A stretch of 64,000 bases of DNA from Fagopyrum homotropicum (lineage: Eukaryota > Streptophyta > Magnoliopsida > Caryophyllales > Polygonaceae). This document shows, in pieces, positions 35,235-46,570 of the stretch (the first letter of the stretch is position 1; every line of letters starts with the position of its first letter). The position numbers were made by a program, and so were the translations under genes. The DNA is taken from the NCBI GenBank assembly GCA_033239125.1, contig BSWB01000001.1, forward strand, positions 117,670,916 to 117,734,915, read 5' to 3'. The notes beneath the pieces were generated by a model that made no database searches, was not told the DNA's origin, and was given only the letters and a program-made list of their open reading frames with translations.

Positions 35235-37614
35235 TGTAATACCCCAAATTCTTAGAACTCAGAGAGCTACTGGTTTGGACCTTACAATGGGTCCCGACCT
35301 TAGTTTGACAACAACTTTACTAGGATCACAGAAAAAGGCACAAATGTATTTAAGCAATTTGACAACATTAAATTATATTTGTATAAATTTACAACATGTG
35401 ACAGCCTTACAGAACAAAAATATATCAATAACGTGCATGCCAAAGTGAAGACTCCCCTTTCCCCATCTAATGAGTACGTGGACCCGGCTGACCATCCGTC
35501 CCGGATCTCTCTGCAACTGTCTATCTATACAAAATCTACAACACCGATAAACCATTAGTTAACAATCAAAATATAAGTAGAACAAGAATAGCACAAACAC
35601 AACCAAGGCAAAATAAAACAATCATCAGGTTGGCACACAAATCGGTTATTATTTGCTAACTTAGGTCATTCACTTTACTCCGTTTTTAAAGTTGTGGCAC
35701 GACAAGTCTAAGAATTCTCACCTACGTTCCTTATCCAACTAGTGAGGGTTTGGCACACCTCCGCCGGTAGCGTCCCCGTAAATCAAGTATGGACTTGTAT
35801 CTAAAGAAACCCCCAGTCGCCCTCGGACTTACTAGGTAGAATGCCACCGCCCGTTAGAAGAAATAAAACTTAGAAAGGATTAATAACTAATCCTACTGAA
35901 AAATCTAAAGTTGACACTAAGGTACAAAATTCTCCATACTTAGCCAAAATAGCGCCATCCTTACATTACACTACATCCCAATTTAGGGAACTTATAACTC
36001 TGAATCCGACCATTGGTTGAGTCTCGAATTTTAATAGATCAACCTACAAATATCCATCTACAACATATCAAAAATTTAACAGGATTATTAATCTAAAATA
36101 TCCAAAAACTTCCTCAAAGACAACAACTCACAACAATATTCTGAAAATAAAAAGAGTGCAGGAAGTCATGATTTCGATTCTCTGCTAACAATCTCTATTA
36201 TTAAAATATGCCCAAGGGTCCCAAGTTCAATTTTCCTTCACAGCAAACTGAATTAATGTCCTTCTTCAACATCCTAAGATCTACCTAATTACCGGACTCT
36301 TGTTCAAATACAATCTACAACCCAAAAGATCGAACACCTAGCTACCCTAACCTCCTACCCACATAGCTACCATAACTATCCACAAGTACACAAGCTTGCA
36401 AGGAAGAGGAAACTCACAACATTTCACGTCTTTACAACCGACCGGTGACAATCCAACCCCCATGAAGACAAGGCGGCCGGGCTAGATGTTGGAACAGCCG
36501 TCGAGGAGTCCAGTCGAGATCTAGTGATGGAGATCAGTCGCTGCGTATGGTTGCAAGTGTTGTGCTCTGGATGTACGCAGATCTGGAGCTACTACTTCAT
36601 GGAGAGACTCGAAGACGAGGTGTTGCTTCCGGTTCCTTGTGATTATTGTGCTGTTGTCTCGCAAAACCAGAGTAGATCCGAAATGGTTGTTGGTTGCTAT
36701 GGCGTGTAGAGTGGAGCAACTTTGTTGACTCCGATGCCGGCGGCGGTGGACGAAGGTAACCTACCGACAGCTATGTGACGCTAGGGAGAGTGGAAAGTAA
36801 GAGCTGGCTAGGATTGAATGACATTAACGGCTGATGACTAAGGAATGTAAGAGGGTCGGATCGTGTGCGGCTGTTATGGGATTTAGACATTACATTCTTT
36901 GTTGTGGAAGGTCGGTTATCACGAGAGGAAGAAGACCGGCCTTGGTTGTTACAGCGGGCCTCTCTTGTTGCGCTGGCGGGAGGCAGGAGCGGACTAGGGC
37001 TGAGGCGAGGCTGAACGGCATGGCCGTAGCGAGAAGTCCACGTCAGGAGTGAGCATGGAGCTTCTCTTGTTGGGCCGGACAACATGGGCTGCTAGGAGGG
37101 GATGGCATGTAAAGTAAGGCTCATATAACATGAAGCAGTTGCATGGTTGTTCGCATAGAAGGAGAAAGGCTATTAATTTGTCTTCATGTATAATCTAGGT
37201 ACATGCATGCAAGGTAGGAAGCCCATCTAATGTGACAAAATATGTAAGATAATACGTAAGTGGTGAGGTGTGAGAAGTAAGGATGTTTGGATAAAAAGAG
37301 GTGAATAGCGCACACTAACATTGACACTACTCTCACATTATATAAAAGATATAATGTAGGTATGTTACGTGTGTAAATATACCCATATAATATGATAAAC
37401 ATGGATTAGAGGGTATGTAACTATACCTAGATGAAATACGAAGAAAAGATTACTTATAATACCTAGTATCACATAAAATGATAAGGAGATGGATTATATA
37501 AAATGTTGGCCAAAGGGTATCAGTCGGGATTTGAAAAAGACGGAAGAAGTCCATACTAGTTAAATATTGATTTGACTCGAATTAAATCGGAGGTAAAACT
37601 TTTCGGGTATTACA
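35235..37614 (-). repeat. Element D 5' LTR (2380 bp)
   Basis: TGTAATACCCC at 35235 to GGGTATTACA at 37614. Matches the left LTR throughout except for a single ~561-bp deletion at 35857/35858. GC-rich ORFs near 36524-37085 lie in the conserved LTR part and have counterparts in the left LTR with different frames, so they are not genes. Confidence 0.9.
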
Positions 37615-37720
37615 GGAAAGGTGTTTCTAAGGTGGGATAGATCACGGGGGAGGTCTCATTATCCACTATCCCAAACCAAAGCTCTTATCACCAGGTAAGT
37701 CTCAAGGATCTAAGGAGAAG
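37615..37720 (-). repeat. 3' LTR of element C, inner fragment
   Basis: Continues the C LTR exactly where it was broken at 28158 (GGAAAGGTGTTT..., matching 40905 onward) up to about CAAGGATCTAAGG; beyond that the sequence no longer follows the LTR. Confidence 0.7.
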
Positions 37721-38213
37721 AACAATGTAAAAGGAACATGGAAATACCTCAACCCCATACTTCAAACTCACATTGTCCCCAATGTGAAAAAATGAAAGGT
37801 GTAAAAGGATAATTACAATGTACCATGGCGAATCAAGAAATGCAAATCATTCCTCGGGCGGTGGTGGCGGCAAAAATCTGTAGAAGCTCAGATAGGGAAC
37901 TCTGAATACTCTAATCGTCGTTGGAGAATGTTGTTGAAAGAAGAAGGGGAATGTGTCTCGGCCATATACAGTTTCAGAAAAAAATTTAGTTTTCAAAATT
38001 CTCGGCCGAGATTTTTTTGGGGGGGACTAGATTTTAGTCAAAGTTGCTCTCCAACATAATAATCTCGGGTGAGTTAATTTTTTAAATTAAAATCTAGACC
38101 GCGATTTTACCCTATTGCCCGAGAGTATTAGCTTCCGCACATGTTCCCTTTGCGAACGGCTTCAACACTTCTTTTCCATCAAAATCCTCGAACTCTCAAC
38201 AATCTCGGCTGAG
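37721..38213 (-). other. Element C non-coding 3' region
   Basis: Contains the hairpin TCACATTG-TCCC-CAATGTGA (37768-37787); on the minus strand the text CATTGGGGACAATG followed by a TTTGGGG-type run is characteristic of the region after pol in Athila-like elements. It also holds CTCGGCCGAG (38001-38010) and related AATCTCGG words at 37956, 38061 and 38201, like those in the C LTR. Confidence 0.6.
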
Positions 38214-38216
38214 TTC

Positions 38217-39060
38217 GGGCCTGTTTGGCAATCGTATGCGTATTCTTTTTTTTAGATTCTTCGGGATGGAGATTCTTGAGATTCTTCGGGATTGTTGGAG
38301 ATGGATATTGTTAGAGATTGTTTTTTACGAAAAATTTTTCTGTTTGGTATCAGATTATTGTTAGAGATTCATTTTTATAAGATTACCAAAATACCCTCAA
38401 ATTTTAGCCCCAAATTTGTCTTTCTGCAACCCTAATTGACGATGGAAATAACATTTGGCACAACACCAGCGATGGCGATGGTGAGGGGATGAAGCAGGGC
38501 GGCGGCCTGCATGCATGGATCCGGCCGGGAGAAGCAGGGCAAGGCGGCGGCTTTGGTTCTACAGCGGAGGGGCTCATCCGGTGGGGCTGCGCTGGATCTT
38601 CGGCAAGCTAGGGGACAACCCAAGGCTGCTCCCACTTGGTGGCTGCAGAGATGAGACGAAAAGGGGTGAGGCGAAAGAGGGGCTGGCAGGGCAATCGGCG
38701 GTCGTCCATTGCGGCATGGCACGGCGGATGGAGAAGATCCGAAGAGAAGGAGGAGAGATATGATAGAGGAAGAAGAGCTAGAGATGAGACCGGAAGAAGA
38801 ACGAGACTGGAAGAACGAACGATGAAAGGAGAGGTGAATGAGGGTATGAGGGGAAATAATAACAATCTAACTCAAAGAATCTCGAAGAAGCTTGGGGGTC
38901 CAAGCTTCTTTTTTCGGGATTCTTTTAGCAAAAGAATCTCGTAAAAGAATACAATACAAAAGCTCAAACCAATACCGAACGCTCACAATTTTTCTATCCC
39001 TAAGAATACACTGGAAAAGAATCTAAATGAATCTCCATCCAGCTGATACCAAATAGGCCC
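38217..39060. mobile_element. Non-autonomous TIR element (Harbinger/Tourist-like), 844 bp
   Basis: Ends GGGCCTGTTTGG (38217-38228) and CCAAATAGGCCC (39049-39060) form inverted repeats with one mismatch, flanked by TTC on both sides (38214-38216, 39061-39063). A 3-bp TSD and GGGCCTGTTTGG ends fit PIF/Harbinger-type MITEs. Subterminal GATGGAGATTC and AGATTCTTTT repeats occur in inverted orientation. The core (38440-38700) is markedly GC-rich. Three overlapping ORFs there (82-102 aa) lack recognisable domains; there is no transposase. Confidence 0.75.
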
Positions 39061-39178
39061 TTCATAATTCATTCTCTTGAGAAAACCAAAGTTTTGTCAT
39101 TCAAAGATACAAAAACATAAAACACACCAAAGAAAAGAAAAATCTAACTAATCAATCTCAAAAAAGACAAAGATATAC

Positions 39179-39196
39179 CTTGGGTTGCTTCCCAAG
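39179..39196. other. Stem-loop CTTGGG-N6-CCCAAG
   Basis: Six-bp perfect stem with loop TTGCTT, at the end of the integrase relic. The same structure occurs at 62012-62029 with loop TTGCCT. On the minus strand it belongs to the TTGGGAGGCAACCCA-type text seen after pol in such elements. Confidence 0.6.
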
Positions 39197-39570
39197 AGCG
39201 CTTGGTTTAAGGCCTCTAGTTGGACCAATGTCCATTGGGATTCTTCAATGTACCTTGAACACCTTGTACTGCTCATCGAATCCACATAATCGCTCATCCC
39301 CGTTCTTCTTCAATTTACCTCGAATACCTTGGATCGCTCATCGAACAACTTGGATCTTCCATGTACAAGCTTGTACGGTTTGATTTTCACCGGAATCCTT
39401 CTAGCTTTCCTACGCTTCCATGGGAAATCATCAAGCTTCGCATCCCATCCTTTCCGGGACCTAGAAATCAACTTTTCATGAATCCTTTTTGTTTCTCCAT
39501 TTAAGATCTTCTCTTGACCACTAGCTCAAGGATGGTATATGGTCTTTACCACACGGTTGACCCCATACTG
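39197..39570 (-). pseudogene. Element C integrase end, deleted and decayed
   Basis: On the minus strand: GETKRIHEKLISRSRKGWDA, then KLDDFPWKRRKARRIPVKI and KPYKLVHGRS. This corresponds to the B integrase NREIKGILEKTVSKTRKDWS, followed by KLDDALWAYRT and PYNLVFGKS. The catalytic core upstream is missing, and the tail differs from B. Confidence 0.6.
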
Positions 39571-39589
39571 GAACAAAGAACACTTGTTG

Positions 39590-40390
39590 GTCTAGTGGTA
39601 AAGTGCTTGCCAACATCAATGATGATAGCTTGAGGTATTCCAATAGGAGAGTGAACATGTTGAAGGTTCTCAAATTTATCCTAGTATTTTTGGCCTTTAG
39701 TGAAATTGGAAGAGGTTTCATCTTGACTTTAGGAGTTTCCTTCGGTAGAGACCTCTAGCTCTTATGTGCTTCCCTAAAATGATTAGGAATTTCAAAGGGA
39801 ATTTTAAAGGGAGTAAGTGAACGAATCAGGCGAGTCCTTTCAAGTTTTGGGCTGAGAATCATGTAAAGATGACAATCTGCACATGGAATCTCTCCCATCT
39901 TCTCCGGTTGTGCCTCAAACTTGGCCAATGGTTCAGTATTTTGGCCCATGTATTCTACGTCTTCCTCTTCTTCTCAGACTTCTAGAGGAATTTCGGGATT
40001 TCCGAAATTTTCTCCCGGACAGCGTGCCCGTTGTGTTGGATCCATTCTTTGACCAAGTGTTTGTGGCCTTACCATAAATGGATCAAGTCTAATATTCCTT
40101 TTCGGTTGGTGATGTGCAATTGTTTTTGCTAAGAGTGGAGGTATCTCTGCTCGAACATTGCCTCCTCTTTCAAGAAGCATATGCCTTATATTAGCTTCCA
40201 TCTCATCCATTCGTTCTCTATTCTATTCTTCTCTTTCATGTGTTGCTACACTTTTGTCATCTAAGGACCCATCTTTTTACTCTTAGTCGTTCCAAAGCAT
40301 CTTCTAGTTCGGCTTGAATATCTCTTTCAGCCATCTTTTCCTTAGCTTCCCTTAGTCTTCTTCTATAAGTTTTCTCCGATTTATTATCGT
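39590..40390 (-). pseudogene. Element C gag and pol remnants
   Basis: From the 5' side on the minus strand: a gag N-terminal region rich in Glu and Lys (about 40380-40260, degraded), then TLGQRMDPTQRARCPGENFG (near 40030), matching TLGQRMDPIQQPRRLGVNFG in element A. Next come unidentified segments (39949-39755) and MKPLPISLKAKNTRINLRTF (39721), which resembles the ELKPLPTHL start of the RT region. Gag core, protease and RT domains are deleted. Frames change several times. Confidence 0.6.
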
Positions 40391-40543
40391 AGGGAACATG
40401 TTCTTTTCCGGCGTGAGATCTTCGTATAAACCTCAGAAGAAAGGGAATTCCTATAAGAACAACTACTCAAAGAACAAGTATTAATAGTAAAAGCAAAAAA
40501 AACTGAACTAGACAACCAAAATTACTGCTTGGCTTAGACCAAG

Positions 40544-40561
40544 TCCCCGGCAACAGCGCCA
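40544..40561 (-). promoter_or_regulatory. Primer-binding site of element C (tRNA-Asp type)
   Basis: Minus strand TGGCGCTGTTGCCGGGGA, one mismatch from the tRNA-Asp-type PBS, six bases from the LTR end. Confidence 0.85.
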
Positions 40562-40567
40562 AAAACT

Positions 40568-42173
40568 TGTTCGCTCTTAAACGTGTATGAAATATGAACG
40601 AAAATAAGCTTTAAATTTATACATGAAATAAATCCAAGTAAATAAGCAAACTAGTACTGTACAAATCAATTGCAACAAAAGCCAATATTCTAGGGTCGAT
40701 CACACAAACTATGGTGAAACAAAATAGTAACAAATCAAGTATAGAATAGATAATTGCAAGTATCAATGACTGAAAAGAACAAAAAGAAATGATATGAATA
40801 TATGATAATCGGGAAAGTGCATATTCTAGAGATCAAGGTATTCAATTGTGGTTTTCGATTCAAGAGTTCTAAAGGTCTATGAACAAAGTTGGAATTGTTA
40901 AGGGAAGGTGTTTATAAGGTTAGAAAGATTACGGGGGAGGTCTCACTATTCACTATCCTAAGCCAAAGCTCCTATCACCAGGTAAGTCTCAAGGATCTAA
41001 GGAAAGGAACTATAATCTCAAACCAACCACTCAACCTAAGGAATATAACTAACCTTCACGGGTAAGTCTTAGATTAACTCACAAAGGCAAGACGACGGAA
41101 CACTCAAACCTAATAAAGGATAAACCTTTATTACCTAGAACTCATTATATTTGGCAACCAATAAAGGGAATCACCGGGTAAGTCTCTTCCCAAGCATGGA
41201 TGTAAGCTTGAAAGGATCAACAAGACTAGGATTTTGGGCAATCTATAAACTAGGCATAAAGATATAACATGAACGGATCAACAGTATTGGGTGGTTCTTG
41301 GTCAAATCTCGGCCGATATTCTCAAGAATAGACCGAGATTCGTCAAATGCGAATATAAAACCAACTCTCAAAGTCCAATTCAAACTTAAAGGTTCATTCT
41401 ACCATTGTCTAAACCACAACCGTCAACCAATCATCCTAGAACCGTAAGGGTTTTATCCAACAACACACATATTCAAATCAAGATAGTTAAAAGAAATCAA
41501 GAAACCAATATAACCAAAAGAAAAGTAAAAAATACATAGCAAGGTGTCTTCAATAATCAAAAGCAAATCCAAATCAGTAACAAAGATCCAATCTTGTGTT
41601 CGAAAGCAATGAAATCTAAAAACTAAGTATTCTCTCCAAGAATCTTCACAATCTCTCTCAGTCCTCAATGTTGTTGTAACTAACAATGTAATCTAGTATC
41701 CAATGTTGTAGAACTGTGTGTATGATGATGTCTTCGCCGTCCTAAGATTGCTACAAGCCATGATATCTTATCGAAGGATCTGGGGTTTGAAGTAAGGGTT
41801 TTGGGCCATTTTCCACTAAATCTCGGTTGAGCCCGTTAACAATCTCGGTGGAGATTCTGTAAGATAGACCGAGATTTGTATTATGTTGCGTGTTATCTTT
41901 AGCCTTTTGTGTCTCTCCTAGTGATGATATCCTGACTTACCTTTTATGCTCCAATGTGCTCCAACATGATCTCCTTTTGATGGCATATCCTTGTATGCTC
42001 TCTTTTGATCCAAAATGTACCAAAGTTCCTACAATTGCAACAAAATTATGTGTAGACATCTTTTCTAGCAAAATATGTAAATGTATGCTCAATTTCTATA
42101 TGTCTATGCATGTAAAACAACGGGAAAACTACCTATATGCACGCCTTTAAATAGATCATAATTCATGTCATCA
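40568..42173 (-). repeat. 5' LTR of element C (1606 bp)
   Basis: Minus strand TGATGACATGAATTATG at 42173 to GAGCGAACA at 40568, next to the PBS. It carries AATCTCGGCCGATATT (41305-41320), AATCTCGGTGGAGATT (41841-41856) and further GACCGAGATT half-sites (41331, 41867). The ORF at 41453-41686 falls in it and has no domain. Confidence 0.8.
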
Positions 42174-42179
42174 AGGTGC

Positions 42180-43010
42180 GGCGGGACCTAGAGTGGCAAC
42201 TCCTCCTCAAACTTCCTAATCGTCTCCGAAACAAGAATGTCCTCCAACCCAACCTCTAGAAAGTCATGTTCTCTCTCCCTCCTCAGTGCTTCAGGGAAAA
42301 AACACTCCCGGATGAGACTCCTCATCAGGCCAAACCTGATGACTCTACTACATGCAATCCTCCATCAGTTTTACACCTGATCTCATAATAAGGTTTGCAT
42401 CAACTTAACTCGTCGATTCTCCGGGAAATGGATCGACTCCAACTTTATTTCCACGCGACCTAGCCATTAGTCCACCTCTAACCCCACCTTCCCTTCGAAC
42501 GGGGGAGGGGTACTCTCATTTGGTTGACATCTTCAATCAAGAATCCGGTCTCGGTGCCCTCGGCTCATCCCGAGCCCTGTCAACCTCAAAAACTGTGCAA
42601 CTATCACCTGAGTCACCCTCTTCGAAACCTCAACTGATATAGCAGGTACGGGTAGTGATGGGACAGGTCCCCCTAAACTAATAGCCTCCTCTACTCACTA
42701 GACATACTCACGGTGCTCAAACGCCCCTATGGAAAATCGAATTGACTTGGCCGATTGTGTTGTCTATCCTCCGTACCTAGCAGCAGTCCCATCCCCGACC
42801 TCGGGAACAACAATGTTAGCAACCTCCTCCGCGATAGCCTCCACCGCTGGCGGATCTGCAACGGAGACTCAGCCCCTATCTCTAGCTATTTGAGGTCTAC
42901 CTACGTGTCAGTGTCCTCGGACTGCAAGAGGAAGAGGTGTTCGACCTCTACCTCGTCCTATGACAAATGTAGCTCTTGTGCGTGTTATCTGCGATAAGGA
43001 CATAACTTTG
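42180..43010 (-). pseudogene. Element G gag N-terminal relic
   Basis: On the minus strand about 43000-42780 reads RGRGRTPLPLAVRG followed by DPPAVEAIAEEVANIVVPEV, an Arg/Pro-rich start then an acidic helical stretch, as in the start of chromovirus Gag. Two stops interrupt this part. From 42750 down to 42180 I can only see Ser/Pro-rich text with further frame breaks. No Retrotrans_gag core can be confirmed. Confidence 0.4.
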
Positions 43011-43239
43011 TATAAGACTATGCTAACACTACTACAATAGTACAAAGTCTAGAAAACAACTACAATACAACATAGAATTAGGCTGACGAGATCCGCAAAA
43101 GTAGTGGTGGTCCCCGTACATTTTATCCCACACCGACGATGCACAAGTTTAAAACCAAAAATTCGTTTTAAAAACTTAGACCCCATTTGGGTTTTGGTTA
43201 TTTATCTATTCAACCTTTTCGAAGATTGTGAGTTCCATT

Positions 43240-43268
43240 GTTGTCAACCTAGAGCTTAGATGCCATGT
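43240..43268 (-). promoter_or_regulatory. Degenerate tRNA-iMet primer-binding site of element G
   Basis: Minus strand ATGGCATCTAAGCTCTAGG directly after the LTR end, a decayed form of TGGTATCAGAGC, followed by GTTGACAACAATGG as in the leaders of F and of 63234. Confidence 0.7.
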
Positions 43269-45252
43269 TGTAATACCTCAAATTCTAGGAACTAGGGATG
43301 TTACGAGTGAGGAACTAGCAATGGGTCCTGACCCTAGCATGACAACAAGTTCACCACATCTTGCAACAAAGACATAAATAAATATAAAACTCCAAAAAGA
43401 TAAAACGTCAAACTGTAACATATAAAATAAAAAAACACTCAGTTGAGTACTACAGTAATAAAGACAATGCATCAACAATATAAAAACCCATATCCCGTTT
43501 TATAATGTACAGGACCCCCGACTGACCACTCCGACCGGATCACTCGACAACATCCCTATCATGCAAGCCATCTACAACAATAGATAAAACCGTTAGCTAC
43601 CAATCTATATATCAAAATAACCATAATAGCACATATACACATAAGCAAGATATACGACATAGAATGCTCACACATCAACCGGATGTTATCTTATTACATG
43701 ATTCACTTTACTTATTCAACTTCTTTTGTGGAACAAGTATCTCCCGAACCTCGCATTTGTCCCCTTATATCAACAAGAATGGATCCGATGCATCTCACCG
43801 TGTACTTGTCTGGACTAGTCACAAAGAACCTCCCGGTCTCCTCTAGAACTGGACAAGTTGTCACTGCCCGTTACTAGTTGGGTCAACATCAATAGAGGTC
43901 GGCCTAGCAAGTTGCTATTATAAACACAGAAGCATACACTACTATCATAGTCAAGAAAACAAATAGAAGTCATCTAAGTAGGCCCAAGAGATTGACATGT
44001 CACAAAGTAATCCCAACTATGAAACCACACTCAGCTTCCCGTTGGAAGATACTCTCCTCTAGATCAAACAAGGCACAACAATCAACAACTATCCGATATG
44101 CTAGAATTCCTCAACTTCTAGTCTCAATAATCTCTACAAGATCAGATAACAACATGCTAGATGATTCATACTTCTAGTCTCAATGATCCACACATGATCA
44201 TATAACGATATGCTAGGATGCTCCCCAATCCTAGTCTCAAGATCCACACAAGATGAAACAACAATACAACTGTACTCTATACTCCAACGTGATCAAACCA
44301 TAAACGGAAGACAACTAGAGAAATTAGACATATACCTAGAAACTCCTTAACCCAGAAGCCCGTGCTTAGAGAACCTACTAGAAGGGATCCGCAACCGCGG
44401 AGGATTGGAGGCACGAACGCGGGAAGGCAAGATCGGCAGGACCGTAGTGACTCAAGACAGCGACTGTGGTGACAAGGATCTAGACGCCACGAACACGGTG
44501 GTCGGAGGCGTGGGTGCGGTGACAAAGGTAGACGCGACCGCGGCATGTTGTAGACACGGTCACGGGAGAACTCTAGAAACGAACGACGAAGGCTCTTCGA
44601 TGTGCATCAAGTCTCTTGTGCCTCCTTGGGTGGCTTTGCTCTACTACTGTCGTCCATCACAAGACTACAACCACTACTATAACCTGTATTCAACCATCAA
44701 CACAAGACACGGAGGAAACATAGAAAATCAAAAATAAATCTTCATTCCATGCTAAGAAGAATTGGAAAAGGACGAAGAAGGAAGAGGAAGAAAGGGAGAC
44801 TTATTGTTTGATCTAGAGAATTTTCAAGGTGTCCTTAGCCGCCAACCCACGCGGACAAGGCTGCAACTAGCACACAACTTGAGGGAAGGAAGAACGCGGA
44901 AGAATGAAGAGAATTGAGAAGAGGAGAAGGCAGGTTTTTTACGTGTGAGGAAAAGAAAGGGGACGGTTGGAGGTTATATGGATCCAAAAAGAAGGCATCA
45001 ACCCTAAGGAAATCCAAAAGATCGTATTTTACAAAAAAGGAAGGAAGATAGAACGGTTACAAAAAGATCGCCTACGATATGTCGAGTCACCACACCGCGG
45101 TTAAACCTCACCGTGACCGCGGCAACACTAGGTGGCCGCGACCGTGGACTTTTGAGGTTGCGGGGGCGGTGCCTACTTTCTTCACCACCTTCTATGGCCC
45201 CGACAAAATTCATGAAGGGTCAGTTTCCGGAATTGAATTTTCGGTCGTTACA
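43269..45252 (-). repeat. LTR of element G (1984 bp)
   Basis: TGTAATACCTC at 43269 to GGTCGTTACA at 45252. It holds repeated ACCGCGG or CCGCGG words (44393, 44536, 45095, 45116) in its GC-rich part. ORFs at 44277-44737 and 45004-45276 lie within this LTR and are not supported as genes. Confidence 0.75.
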
Positions 45253-45259
45253 TTAAGAT

Positions 45260-46550
45260 TGGATGAAGAGTTTTGAATGGGAAGTGGGTTACGTGAAAAT
45301 TTTAGAGAATCATTAATATGTGGCAAATTAGGATCGGAAGAAGAGTTTTAATTGGAAATTGAGTTGTGGAGAAACATTAGTATCATTAGAAGAACCTAGG
45401 GTGGAGGGAAGAGTAGTGTTAGGTTCATTAATACGATTAGAATTAATATTAGGTTCATCATTGTGAGAGCTAGAATAGGAAGGTTGAATAGAGATTGACG
45501 GAGTAGATTGAAAATTTGAGGAAAAAAGAAATATATTTTCATAGAAAATAACATACCTATAAACAAAAATTTGTTTTGTATTTAAATCATATAAGCGTCA
45601 TCCCTTTTGACAAATGGGTAACCTAAAAATAAATATTTGCGACTCTTTGGGTGAAATATTTCCGTTAATTTAGGAGAGTATGTGGAGTAACATAAACACC
45701 CAAAGTATCGTATAACAGAAATAATTAGGTATTTTACCAAATAGTCGAAAATATGGTGTTTCATTGTTTAATATTTTTGATTGTGTTGGATTATAAGATA
45801 GCATCTTGTTAAAACACTCTCACCCAAAAAGATGTTGGTAAATTTTGCTTGAAATAAAATAGCATGGGCAATATTTAAAATATGTCAATGTTTACGCTGA
45901 ACAGGACCATTTTGCTGCGGTGTAGTAACACGCGAACTTTCAAATAAAATGCTATGACTTTGAAGAAAAGGTTTTGAAGCAAGAAATTAAGAATCATTAT
46001 CACTTCGAACACATTTTATTGATTTAGAAAATTGAGTTTGAACCATGTGACAAAAATGTTGGATATGATTAGCAACTTCATATGTAAAACGTATAAAGTA
46101 TATCCAGGTCGTGCGAGAACAATTATCAACAATAGTCAAGAAATATGTAGCGGTACGATGAAGACCTCAAATATCACAATGAATAAGATCAAAAATACTA
46201 GTTGTAATAGTTTTAGTTATAGGAAAATTGGACCTTGTTTGTTTTGCACGATGAAAAATGTCACACGGGATAGAACGAAATTTGTCTAAAGTAGATTTAG
46301 ACTCTGAATTAAGATGTGGTGAGCATTAAAATGAAGGATGCACAAGGCATATATGCCCAAGGTGGATATGCCAAAGTTGGACTGAATCAATTGATAAAGC
46401 GTGACAATGAAATGTCGGAGGTGAATAGACGGGATTAAGCCAACGAAGCCAATATATATCATCTCGAGTATCACACAATCCAATGAACGTCTTGATAATG
46501 TGAACCTGAAAATTGCATATTTTATTAGTGAATGTTACAAGCTTACAACA
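45260..46550 (-). pseudogene. Copia integrase region (element J)
   Basis: GAG-preintegrase motif LWHIHLGH near 46370 (usual LWHxRLGH), then an integrase core that is largely unreadable by eye. Next come IRYFGCLCYSTYSPKLTEIF and HPKSRKYLFLGYPFVKRD (45720-45600), which is the conserved copia sequence after integrase. The linker reads STPSISIQPSYSSSHNDEPN (about 45510-45450) and continues rich in Asn, Thr and Ser. Frame breaks separate these pieces. Confidence 0.7.
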
Positions 46551-46570
46551 CACAAAACATCATCGCAAAA

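Larger units (their letters stand above)
28159..37614 (-). mobile_element. Element D: decayed chromovirus with both LTRs and 5-bp TSD
   Basis: Both LTRs are present (28159-31100 and 35235-37614), flanked by GGAAA on both sides (28154-28158 and 37615-37619), inside the LTR of element C. The internal 4.1 kb shows a degenerate tRNA-iMet PBS at the right and chromovirus coding relics at the left, so the element reads on the minus strand. LTR sequence is related to the F array. No ORF longer than about 100 codons remains. Confidence 0.9.
27934..42173 (-). mobile_element. Element C: internally deleted Athila-like element carrying nested insertions
   Basis: Minus strand order: complete 5' LTR (42173-40568), PBS (40561-40544), gag start, a little of RT, integrase end, non-coding 3' region, and a truncated 3' LTR (37720-37615 plus 28158-27934). 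Element D (28159-37614) splits the 3' LTR and a TIR element (38217-39060) sits in the 3' region. Without these, the internal region is under 2.1 kb, too short to encode a full gag-pol. It is therefore a deletion derivative, and a similar deleted form is seen at 61986-62356. Confidence 0.7.
42174..45252 (-). mobile_element. Element G: chromovirus, 5' end (LTR, PBS, start of gag)
   Basis: Complete 5' LTR at 45252-43269, PBS and leader at 43268-43200, gag start below that, cut off at 42174 where the C LTR begins. C probably inserted into G or replaced its remainder. LTR sequence is related to but distinct from the D, E and F LTRs. Confidence 0.7.

Noticed and set aside
38432..38944. Four ORFs in the TIR element core
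   Set aside because: GC-rich DNA leaves both strands open; no conserved motif. Kept only as a note on possible captured DNA.
44277..45276. ORFs in the G LTR
   Set aside because: They lie inside an LTR with clear ends and PBS; no domain.
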